Assembly (NCBI RefSeq): GCF_001949145.1
Contig: NW_019091361.1
Coordinates: 1,900,866 to 1,964,865, forward strand
Direction of reading: 5' to 3'
Length of the DNA: 64,000 nt
Origin: Acanthaster planci
Taxonomy: Eukaryota > Echinodermata > Asteroidea > Valvatida > Acanthasteridae
Below are positions 22,871 to 32,599 of this stretch, piece by piece. Both the position numbers and the translations under genes were made by a program. The notes under the pieces were generated by a model that was given only the letters and a program-made list of their open reading frames with translations, was not told the origin of the DNA and searched no databases. Position 1 is the first letter of the stretch, and each line of letters starts with the position of its first letter.

Positions 22871-23499
22871 TTTAATTCAGAATACTTTATTTATCCTTAA
22901 AAAGGCAATTACATTATATTTGGACAGCTCGTTAAAGACGCCATAAGTAGATTATCAACAAGTAAATTACAAGCGATTAATTATATCAAAACACCCACAA
23001 ACAGTATATACTTGTCTTAATTAAAATCGTGTAAATGTGTGATACCTTATACTGTACATTAACAAAGTAGTGCAGCGCCCCCTCCCAAAAAAAGAGAGGA
23101 AAAATGAATGCAACCATGACATAAAATGATTGTAAAATAGCCAGTAAGATTTAAAATAACAAATGTGGACCACTGCCTATCAAATTGCAGAGTTTGGAAA
23201 ACTTTTTGGTGACCTGACATATTATGGAAAATGACACAACTGTGTATCAAGTTCCTTCTCTGAGGTCCACCATAAAGTCAAATTGAATAGCATCAAAGGC
23301 ATATAAATGTTTCACTTTTCAATAAGTTATTTAATTCTGAGTTAGTTTTTTCTTTTTTATTACTGTGAGTGTAACACCTCAACTAAATAAATTTGCAGTT
23401 AGTAACATTTGTAAACAACAGCAGGTTTCTGATTGTGCTACGTCATTGACTGCCGTTAAAGATCTTGCAGTTGAAATTTTGTGCATGAATATTTAAACT

Positions 23500-23760
23500 A
23501 ATAATGGGGAGGGCTCATCGAGGTTTGGCTTAGTGTGCAATAAGTACCATTTTATGAGCTGTAGCTACCAGTTGCCATGGTAACCTCCAATTAAATTTAT
23601 GCTTGGCCCACGTCATTACTTCCACCTATGTGGTAATTGCTGAATTCGGTAAATGTTTAATAATGCTGGAAGCACCCTTCACAATTTGCAACTGAATCCT
23701 TTTTTGGAATGCGGAATAACTAGACACGGCGAATTCGTGTGAACACACTGCGTCACTTTT
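23500..23760 (+). pseudogene. Orphan lectin promoter (gene body lost)
   Basis: It is colinear with the region from about -400 to -30 of copies 1-3: the X-box, the GAATAACTAGACAC block and GGCGAATTCGTGT. The ATG and coding sequence are replaced by the distal promoter of copy 5. It parallels pseudogene copy 6, which precedes copy 7, so the two pairs arose by one duplication. Confidence 0.6.
23571..23584 (+). promoter_or_regulatory. X-box in an orphan lectin promoter
   Basis: A perfect GTTGCCATGGTAAC, preceded by the same GTAGCTACCA flank as copies 2 and 3. The downstream promoter block (GAATGCGGAATAACTAGACA, about 23707) remains, but no lectin codons follow. Confidence 0.6.
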
Positions 23761-23978
23761 ACCATGCGTGATACGATGAAACACTAAATTTTGCAGATGG
23801 CAATTGGTCTTATTCAAGTCAAGCTTAGATATGTGTTACTTCTTCGAATACTTCCGTATAGGATCATTGAAAGGAAGTTGATCTTCTCTTTTGTGAAAAT
23901 TGTATATAATGGCATGCGGTAACTTGATGTTTGCGTATTTTGAAATATTTAAGTGCTTTTCAGGAGCAGAAGCTTTAA

Positions 23979-23992
23979 GTTGGCATGGTAAC
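23979..23992 (+). promoter_or_regulatory. X-box-like site of lectin copy 5
   Basis: GTTGGCATGGTAAC, one mismatch in the left half-site, 165 bp before the ATG at 24158. The flank (CTGTGCCACAATAGCATAAT) is shared only with copy 7. Confidence 0.55.
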
Positions 23993-24157
23993 TGTGCCAC
24001 AATAGCATAATTGGCTTATCTATTCATCTCCATGTTTCTGGTATATCATCGCTGAATTTAAATTAGTTTTAATAAGGTTGACAGCGCAAGTCGCATGTGA
24101 CTGGGATATTTTTGAATTTGGAATAACAAGAGGGAAAACTAGCGTCATTGGAAAAAG

Positions 24158-24676
24158 ATGTCGCCCTGTTTTCTTTTCATCTTTCTGGCATTTGCAAGCA
24201 GCGTTTTATGCTCCTTTCAATTATGCGATCGACACTATGGGCTTTGCATAGCTCCCTGGAAGAAATGGGGTAGATCTTGCTACCTCCTCACCAAACAACC
24301 TCTCTCGTATGACGACGCCCGTCAGACTTGTCGTAAACTGGGAGCCAAGATGGCAGTGCCACGCTCGGACCAGGAGAACGACTTCATGGTAAGCCATGCC
24401 CTTGGCAGCACCGTCTGGATTGCGTGCAGCGATCGAAAGCAGGAAGGCGACTGGAAGTGTGAGGGGTCCCACGATTGGAATTACACCAACTGGAGAAGCG
24501 GTCAGCCTGATAATTTTAAAATGCAGGAGCACTGTGCAGCCATAAGATCTTCAGACAAGAAGTGGAATGACTATCCATGCAATAAGAGGCTCTTGGCTGT
24601 TTGCAAACAGCAACCTCGTATCCACTGCTTCACTGCAAACAGCGAAGGCCGGCTAAGGTCCAGTTCCTGTCTCTAA
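24158..24676 (+). CDS. Secreted single-exon C-type lectin, copy 5
   Basis: 172 aa. Signal MSPCFLFIFLAFASSVLC, mature start LCDRHYGLC. The domain is intact with QPDNFKMQEHC and KWNDYPC. The FKMQE loop is shared with chimeric copy 4, so those two are close relatives or have exchanged sequence. The tail ends GRLRSSSCL. Its promoter belongs to a second type (GGAATAACAAGAGGGAAAAC before the ATG) that it shares with copy 7, unlike copies 1-3. No GATAAA or AATAAA is evident within 40 bp of the stop. Confidence 0.9.
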   Translation: MSPCFLFIFLAFASSVLCSFQLCDRHYGLCIAPWKKWGRSCYLLTKQPLSYDDARQTCRKLGAKMAVPRSDQENDFMVSHALGSTVWIACSDRKQEGDWKCEGSHDWNYTNWRSGQPDNFKMQEHCAAIRSSDKKWNDYPCNKRLLAVCKQQPRIHCFTANSEGRLRSSSCL

Positions 24677-26150
24677 AACCTAACTTCTAATGACGCTGAC
24701 AGACGACGGAAATCAATGTTTTTATGTTGTGCCCTTGTTTAGCCCCTTTTTGGTAACGACTTCCGAATTCATGAAACTGATAAATCGTGGAAGTAACAAG
24801 TTTCGACTTTTGGGGCTGATGTAGGGACCCTAAACGAACTTTTATCAATGGATCGTCGTCAGTTTGCCGTGCAATCATTGACATGTGTTTAATAATATTG
24901 GAACGTAATGTAAGAGGTCCAATAATCATTGCAAATATCATCACGCGTTCAAACTAATAGTCGAATCTTGGAAATCTTTTTGCCAACTCAGCAGCATTGG
25001 TATAACCACAGAGCCAATGTAAATGTTTCCAAGCTTTCCTTGCTGAACCTCGTCAAACCTAAGATTTTAAATGAGATCAGGTCGCCCTTTTAGTACCACA
25101 ATGAGACAACATACGTCAGTCAAGTGAAATCATGTATTGATGGGAATTATATCACAAGTGTGCACAAATCATGATCGACAATAAATTCCAAATTCGTTTA
25201 AACTGATGAATCATGGAAGTAACAAGTTTCGATTTGAGATTATCGGAAATGATGTAGAACTTTTCTCCGTGAATCGTCGTTAGTGTGTTCCATCAAAAGG
25301 CCCGCCACTATTTTTGCACATCAGCTTCGTACTTTGAAATGACTGTGTGACCTCCCACCAAGCGCTCTTAGTTTATCGTGCTTTATAGAGTGCTGCCATT
25401 ACGCTGATGTACAGGAGACACACTGCCATGATTCAACCGCATCCTGGTACGTCAACAGATCATCCAGCCATGATTGGCAGTGTTTTATGGCATGCCTGAT
25501 TCCTTAATGACTTCAGCAAAAAACCAACTTCATGCATAGTTTTAACTACACGCACTGGATATTCTGTGTCACTAGTTTCACACCATATGCCAATATGCTT
25601 CTTACATAACCAGAAAAAACTCCGTGTGCTAAATAGAACAAATAATTCACAGTTAGACGATTCCACCGTGTTCAAAAGATTGTGTATGTTGTTGTCAGTG
25701 GCGTAGCCACTGTTCCCCCTCGCCTCCCCCTGTCTGGAAAATTTGACTTGGGGAGGTGGGGAAAGCTGTCACGACGCCATATGCTGTGTGTCGATGTGCT
25801 TTACCTTTGTAGACCTGTTTAACAAAGTTCTTGAAAGAGCCGTCTGTTTTGCAAACTAAATGGCGTAGCCACGAGGGGGGTTGGCCTCCCAAGGGAACTC
25901 TTGCCCCCTCCTTCCCCTTCCATCCTCTGAGAAGAGCCTGGCTATGCCACTGGTTGTTATCATAGATAGTTAAACGTTTCACTAGCTGTTTCATATCGTA
26001 TTTGCTTCATTGAGATATGGATCTGACTGCGATGGCAAGTACGTGTACTGCAATTGTTGGTGTTACACTGGCCTCCTGCCTGCATGGTGCCACACGGAGA
26101 CAGTTGCACTGATCTCAAATGCTTTGAATTTGTGCCTACATTGACAGATA
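24677..26150. other. Spacer after lectin copy 5
   Basis: Partly colinear with 14.46-15.48 kb: ACGCTGATGTACAGGAGACA and CCATGATTCAA occur in both. Contains a CAGTGGCGTAGCC element (25696-25952). No gene visible. Confidence 0.55.
25696..25952. mobile_element. CAGTGGCGTAGCC-ended element
   Basis: It starts CAGTGGCGTAGCCACTG and ends CTGGCTATGCCACTG. A second internal TGGCGTAGCCACG lies at about 25862. It is the best-preserved member of this family in the window. Confidence 0.7.
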
Positions 26151-26154
26151 ACAA

Positions 26155-26560
26155 AATGTCTTTTCAAATATTTGGCATCTACGTACAGTTGGCAGTTCTG
26201 AGCGGGATCTTTAACTGTTCTGCATCGTGCAATCAAGGGCGCGGACTCTGCACTACTGCCCCTTGAAAGAAATGGCTTGGGTTTTGTTCCCGCATTCAAA
26301 ACTGTACCTGCATTATGTCGGAAGCCATCACCGTGTCCCTGATAGCAACCATTGTCACCGTCTTCATGCACCTTCTGCTCGCATTAGTTTCAATTTCCTA
26401 CGTATCACCTGAGGCCGTAAGGAGTCATCACGTTCGCAACTTTAATAATTTGTAATGAACTCGTAAAAATATTATAGATGAAAAAGTGAATTGAAACATA
26501 GTGCAAACTAAATAAGGAAGCAACGTAAAACAAGTAAATAATTGACATAAAACCGTTATT
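26155..26560 (+). pseudogene. CTL-B lectin relic, copy 2, with spacer repeat
   Basis: ATG at 26155: MSFQIFGIYVQLAVLSGIFN, a good leader, then SASCNQGRGLCTTAP followed at once by TGA. A +1 frame continues KEMAWVLFPHSKL. The remaining domain is deleted. From about 26330 the spacer repeat follows (CAACCATTGTCACCGTC, GGAGTCATCACGTTCGCAAC at 26421, AATGAACTCGTAAAAA). Confidence 0.65.
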
Positions 26561-26763
26561 AAGATGTCTCAGCTTGACGCCAGCAGTGGCGTAGCAAGGG
26601 GAGGGGGGCACGTGCCTTGTTACCTTGGAAGCAATTGCTGAGTTGAATATGTTTTCTCTGGTATCAATATCTACAGTGCAAGCCACATAAATTGCAACCA
26701 GAGTTTTTTTTAGAATGTTGGATAACTAGACATGAAGAATTCAAATCACAATTTTTTCCAAAG

Positions 26764-26991
26764 ATGTCGCCCTGTTTCGTTTCCATCTTTCTCATTTCCA
26801 AGCAGTGTTTTATGCTCCTTGTAATCATGCAATTGACACCATGGGCTTTGCATAGCTCCTTGGAAGAAATGAGGTAGATCTTGCTACCTCCTCACCAAAC
26901 AGCCTCTCTCGTATGGCAACGCCCGTCAGGCCTGTCGTGAGCTGGGAGCCAAGATGGCAGTGCCACGCTCGGAGAACGACTTCAACAAGGT
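26764..26991 (+). pseudogene. C-type lectin copy 6, frameshifted and truncated
   Basis: It starts ATGTCGCCCTGTTTCGTTTC like the intact copies. A 2-nt loss in the signal-peptide codons (CTCATTTCC for CTGGCATTTGC) shifts the frame, TGG is changed to TGA in the KKWG motif, and homology stops after the QENDF codons. The shared GGCAACGCCC stretch makes it the sister of copy 7. Its X-box region is replaced by a fragment of the GTGGCGTAGC element at about 26585. Confidence 0.85.
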
Positions 26992-27241
26992 TGAGTCTCT
27001 TTCTGTCAACTACAAAATTCAGAATGTGTTAACATATCAGACAAGAAGTGCAAATATTGGATTTTATTTTTTCTCTGAATCACACAATTAACCTACTTAG
27101 TTTTTATATTTACTGTGATACGAAATTGGTTTTATCGTGCAAGATGTGAAACATTCAATTTTGCAGTAGGCAATTAGTCTAATTCAATTCAAGCTTTAGA
27201 TGTGTGTTCGTGATTTCTCGGGGGTGTGCTGTAAAGGATCC

Positions 27242-27592
27242 TTCATAAATACCTCAGACAGTTTCACTACTCAGCAACACGCAAAGCCACCGTTTATTAA
27301 CATTTGATAATGCCCGCTACGTAAAAAAAAAAGCAATCAGGCATCTGGATACGAGAGAGTTTAATCCATCCCTATTCAGTCAAGAATCTGCGTGCGACGA
27401 AACATGCAGAACGCGCCACGCGCGCACCAAGTCCATATATAGAGATTCTTCTGGACAACTCGCACAAATATATACCATAAAATGGACAGGGGTGTTCGGG
27501 AAATGGAAGTAAAATTTTCGAACAACATCGTCAGAAATCTATCATATATTGACCTCTTTTGACTTCTGACTAGAAAAAAAGGTATTTATGAA
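27242..27592. mobile_element. TTCATAAATACC MITE, copy A
   Basis: The inverted ends TTCATAAATACC and GGTATTTATGAA enclose about 350 bp that align with 43087-43428 (ATTAACATTTGATAATGCC, GCACCAAGTCCATAT, CATAAAATGGA, GTTCGG). It interrupts a lectin upstream module whose uninterrupted version is at about 23.83-23.87 kb. Confidence 0.85.
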
Positions 27593-27697
27593 GAGGAATG
27601 AATATGTTCATTCACGCTGATAATGCCCTCGCCTGCTGCTTCGTTCATTTGTCATGTCCATTCTCCAAAGATAGTCTTAAACGTACATTCTATTCCC
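27593..27697. repeat. Decayed companion of the 43448-43587 foldback
   Basis: CCTCGCCTGCTGCT, CATTCTCC and AGTCTTAAACGTACATTC correspond to parts of the 140-bp foldback that follows copy B of the MITE, so the two elements travelled as one composite. Confidence 0.5.
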
Positions 27698-27812
27698 TCA
27701 TCGAAAGGAAGTTGATCTTTTCTTTGCGAAGATTTTTATATAATGGCATGTGGTTACTTGTTGTTTGCGTATTATGAAATATTAAGTACCTTTTAAGGAG
27801 CACAAGCTTTCA

Positions 27813-27826
27813 GTTGGCATGGTAAC
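27813..27826 (+). promoter_or_regulatory. X-box-like site of lectin copy 7
   Basis: GTTGGCATGGTAAC, the same variant as copy 5, ending 178 bp before the ATG at 28005. Confidence 0.55.
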
Positions 27827-28004
27827 TGTGCCATAATAGCATAATTGGCTTATCTAATTATCTCCATAATCTTCACTGGTGTGTAATTGCTGAATTGAAA
27901 GTGTTTTTTATTTATAACGTTGGAGGCACAAATCGCGTGCGACTGGGATATTTGTTGGGAAATTTGGGAATAGCAAGAGGGAAGACTCGCGTCATTTGAA
28001 AAAG

Positions 28005-28523
28005 ATGTCGCCCTGTTTCGTTTTGATCTTTCTGGCATTTGCAAGCAGTGTTTTATGCTCCTTTCAATTATGCGATCGACACCATGGGCTTTGCATAGCT
28101 CCCTGGAAGAAATGGGGTAGATCTTGCTACCTCCTCACCAAACAGCCTCTCTCGTATGGCAACGCCCATCAGGCCTGTCGTGAGCTGGGAGCCAAGATGT
28201 CAGTGCCGCGCTCGGACCAGGAGAACGACTTCATGGCAAGCATGGTCCCTGGCATCAGTATTTGGGTGGCGTGTAGCGATCGCACTCAAGAAGGTGAGTG
28301 GGAGTGCGAGGGGTCCCATAGATGGAATTACACCAACTGGATGATCGGTCAGCCTGACAATTATGGCATGAATGAGCATTGTGCAACCATATGGTTATTC
28401 TACAAGAAGTGGAATGACTATGGATGCGACAACAAGCTGCTGGCTGTTTGCAAACAGCAACCTCGTATCCACTGCTTCACTGCGAACAGTGAAGGTCAAC
28501 TGGAAGCTGATTCATGCCTATAA
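28005..28523 (+). CDS. Secreted single-exon C-type lectin, copy 7
   Basis: 172 aa from the ATG at 28005; the open frame reaches three codons further up, but only to a TTG. Signal MSPCFVLIFLAFASSVLC. It is the most diverged copy: SVPRSDQENDF, MVPGISIWVACSDRTQEGEW, QPDNYGMNEHC, then IWLFYKKWNDYGC, where the usual RSSDKK stretch is hydrophobic (WLFYKK). QPD and WND are intact. The tail is CFTANSEGQLEADSCL. The GATAAA element of copies 1-3 is degraded to GGATAAGC. Confidence 0.9.
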   Translation: MSPCFVLIFLAFASSVLCSFQLCDRHHGLCIAPWKKWGRSCYLLTKQPLSYGNAHQACRELGAKMSVPRSDQENDFMASMVPGISIWVACSDRTQEGEWECEGSHRWNYTNWMIGQPDNYGMNEHCATIWLFYKKWNDYGCDNKLLAVCKQQPRIHCFTANSEGQLEADSCL

Positions 28524-29590
28524 AACGTAACTTGGATGACGCCTAAGACACTGGATAAGCAAAAACCCACTTTTCGACCCTTGTGGTCAGCCCACGCTCA
28601 GTACTTACGCTTGGAGGATTCACTACCGCCAAGGCCCTACAATTGAGGCTATACAAAATGTGATTGTTTCCACGCGTTCAGCTAGGGGAATCTTGGGAAT
28701 CTTTTCCTCCACTCAACAGCATCTGTATAACCACAGGACTGATGCAGACATCTTCAAGCCGCCCTTGTTGAACCTCCATACAAACCTAGTTTAAAATCGG
28801 GACTGGTTTCCTTTTTATTATAACAAAACTAAGTCAAAGTACAATAGTTTAATTGAAACGTATTGAACTATGTACATGACAAGTGAGCACAATCGGGATT
28901 GAAGTAAATTGATTACTGGTCGAAGTAACAAACTTTAAAACAAACGTAAATAGGAGACAATCTAGGCAAAGGTCCATCTGTGAATCATATTTAATATGTT
29001 CCATTGAAGGGCGCTCGAATAATTTTGCATTTCTGCAAATGGGCATTTTGAAACAACTGTGCAACTTGACACTACTTTATCACTTCACCACAGCTTATCA
29101 CGCTAACTTCATCAGTACCATGATTTACCTTATCGTGTGGTGTTTACAAATTGAAAGATAAAATAAAATAAGTGATCAACTACATTTTTTAATCATTTTT
29201 TTAAGACATGCGTAATTATTTATTTGCTGTTAAAACATACCCATTCAACACGAAGTTTTAACTTCTATTGTCTTTCTGTTTGAACTGTGTTGTAAATGTG
29301 ATGTATCTCGAGTGATAGGATCTGTACACCACTATGCTTCTCCCATTTAGCAAGTGGTTCGTAATCACTGGTTACAGTTGGAGAGTTCCATTAAGTGCAG
29401 ATGATTGTGTGGGCTGTTGTCGTGGCTATATGTTTCAGTGGCTTTTTCAAGTTAAACAAATTAGTTGCGATCCGGTGATCCAACTACGATAGCAACAACT
29501 GCGTGTTACATGCCTCCTGCCTTAGCCAGGCACTGAGAAAGTTAATAAATGCTTGGAATGTATACCAAATTGGACGGAGTCTACAATGTC
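28524..29590. other. Spacer after lectin copy 7
   Basis: AT-rich with no recognised gene. It retains short blocks seen after other lectins, such as CACAGGACTGATG and TTCCATTGAAGGGCGCTCGA (also near 14830 and 25290). Confidence 0.5.
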
Positions 29591-29608
29591 TTTTCAAAGA
29601 AATGGTAT

Positions 29609-29990
29609 TTGAGTATTGTTGGCAGTTCCACCTGCATCATGTGATTGAGCTTGTGGGCTTTGCGCTGTCTGTCCCTTGAAAGAAATTGGGTGGGTTTTGT
29701 TACCGCAACACCCGGAAACCTCTAGGACATGTCGACGCCCGCGAGGCGTGTCGTCAGCAGGGAGGCAGGTACCCCCAGAACTGTCGGGTTTGTCGTCTGC
29801 CGCTCTCAGAAGGCGGGATGGCTGTATTGCTCTCAAACCAGGAGAACGACTGAACGAGATGCATGGAAGAGACGACTGCAAGTGCGGGGAGTACCACAAT
29901 ATCATGTAGATGAGCGATCAGCCTGATAATCAAAGAAAGAACAAGTGCTGTATAATCATGTGACCATTGAATGACTTTCATTGCGACGGG
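29609..29990 (+). pseudogene. CTL-B lectin relic, copy 3 (longest)
   Basis: Across frames it reads leader remnants, GLCAVCPLKEIGWVLLPQ, then (frame 2) a segment matching DAREACRQQGG, LLSNQENDX, CKCGEYHN and DQPDN. It covers most of the domain up to the QPD site. Several frameshifts and stops make it dead. It shows that the CTL-B lineage once encoded a full QPD lectin. Confidence 0.65.
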
Positions 29991-32599
29991 TGCCGCTTCA
30001 AACGCCAAATTTCTGCCATGTCTAATTTAATTGGCAGGTCCCAAATCAGAATCGTAGTGGTACCATTTGAAAATGCGCATGCACCAGCTGCAATTATTCA
30101 CCTTTTCGGCGTTAAACCAAATGGTGGCTCTCATGGGCATACCACTGAGTGATGAGGACCTTCTGTCTGGAAATGATGGACGGACAGATGAAAAAACTAC
30201 CAAAGTTTCTAACATTTATAACTTCGGTTTTGGAAACCCTTTTTGCTGACCGACTGTGCCCTAAACGATTCTAACGATGGATTCACAAACTTTTTCAAAC
30301 AAACGTCATTAACAACATAGTCGTTTTCTGTAACAGCATATCAATCATAATCTCTTCAGACAATCTTTAGAAACATATCCCCAATCTATACCTTAGAGAT
30401 ATGGGGATTTCTGTAACCGCGTTTCACTCTAAATCGTGTCTAATGTGGAAAAAGTGAAACTTTCCAAGGTTGCTCTTGAAGCCCGCACTACTGAATCATT
30501 TATCTGACGTCGTAATCAGCATAGGCCCCCTAATATTCATAGCCAACCTGCATGATTGGCCAAATGATGTTGATCCGACAAGATCAGTTGGGGGTTATGA
30601 AATTTTTGCTTTAAAGGAAGAGCAGCAGGAGTAATGGACAGATAAACAAAACCCGCTTTTTAACATCACCTGCAATAAAATTTATCGCAGAAAGAAAATA
30701 TCGCACTATTATAACATGTCTCCTCTCCTGTTACGCTGTCCTCAAGGATCACATTTCGTTCAACAGAAAATCGATGTCACCGCCGGACTTCTGTCGCTTT
30801 TATGTCAATTGCAATTAAATGAATTTAGACACAGTAGAAGTTCGACGTTTGAAGCGGGCCTTAAGTTCTGGTTCACTCGAACAACAACCCCGTGCCCACG
30901 GCTCCACTGCAAACAATAAAATAGACTATAATTTGATTCCTTTTTAAAGTGTAACAGAAATTGAAAGCATTTAGTGCATGTGAAGTATTTCAAAATAACA
31001 CTAAATATATAACCACTTCAAAAACATCGTAAATTTGATGTTCACCCATTAATTATGACCCCAAAATGAACAAAAAAATCCTGCGTTTCCCCGCCCAAAA
31101 AAATTCCTCTTTTGACCGTCCGCGCTCCCAGAAACTAAATGTTTTCAATTTCTGTTACCACATTCGTTCGTTGACAACCGACCTTACTGTATGACATATA
31201 GTGTTCCACGTGTAAGTTGCGTCGTGCTGTCGCGTCATGCCGTAAAATAATAAAAGAGTATATAAAACAATATAGAGAGAGCTGCAATTAATACAATGGA
31301 GGCAACACAATAATGCATATATATCTTGATGGGTCACTGCAGTGATGTTAAGGAAGCAAAGTAACGTGATACACACACATCTGGCCTTCATTTCCAAATA
31401 TTATGGGCAAATTGGCAAGAGTCAAGTAGGTTATACTTGACTTGAGCCGATTTTCCCTAAAATTTTTCTTGACGTTTCTTGGAGAGCTCTCTTGAATGAA
31501 ACTTCTTTTGGGTAATCCAGATGGATTGAATATTTTTCAGTTATTTTTATATCTGTGTCTCTGTGATAAATGAAACATTCTCTGTCTTCTTGCATCTTTC
31601 ACATCATTATATATTGTGTAATGTACATCCCGAAAATTGGAGCAAATTAAATGAAATGGGTACTCCCCAAATGATCGGCTCGTCACCTCATGTAAATTTT
31701 TTTGTTTGATATTCAGACAGCGTACGACGGAATTGCAACTGCGCAATGATGACTGGTTTCCGCTGCCATGGGTTCAAAATCAAGGTAGAATGGGTGGACG
31801 GGAACCAATGAATGGCAAAACAAATGAAATTAACACGTGGTGTTGTGAGGCGTACTCCTAATTTCGCAGGCATCGAGGAGCTATGGAGCCTTTTCCGACA
31901 CCGTCTGAACATCTAAAGTAAGTTTGCTGTTTTTGAGTGGATTTTGATCAGTTATAAACCGCAAATTAAATGAGAAGTGGTACATGCCTAATATTAATGT
32001 AACTATAAAACACGTAATGAAACCCAGTCTTATTGCAACAAATTTCCAGCTACTGTGCGAGAATTACGTGGGAATTTTTCTCAAACAGAAAGCGGGGATT
32101 CAGGCATTAGGCTATTGTAGGATCCTAATCCCCCGAAGAAAACAAAGTAGTCACTATAGGAAAGCTCAGAATCTCATTTTTAAGGTATAAACATTCAAGA
32201 AGTAGGTGGCACATCATGACCACGTTCTTACGTCATCACCGTCAGAATGGTGCTCGTCTGTAAAAAAAGTTAGATGTGAAAATACATTTAGGCTACCAGT
32301 TGATTGCTGCTTAGGTTTTTGTGTGCTCTGGTTCTAGTTTACTCTGTGGTACCAGACAAGTCTTTACTCAGTCGAAGGGTTGTGGAGTCATTTTGTGGAG
32401 GACTTGGAAAGAAAATTTAACTTTAAATTGGAAAGAATTCCATATACAAACGCCACTTGACACCCTGTGCACAAACCCTATGAGAAAAAAAAATCTGTGT
32501 TTTGCCAGCAAATGATTTGGTATTTTTCCTCCTAATTTGAACTTTTTTGGCTTTCTGATGGCTACTAAATTACTGTAAGGAAGAATTACAGGCATCCAT

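Noticed and set aside
10487-24532. 103-codon frames on the - strand opposite lectin copies 1, 2 and 5 (10487-10798, 13999-14310, 24221-24532), similar to each other
   Set aside because: They are similar only because the sense genes are paralogues; no leader, domain or independent conservation is visible.
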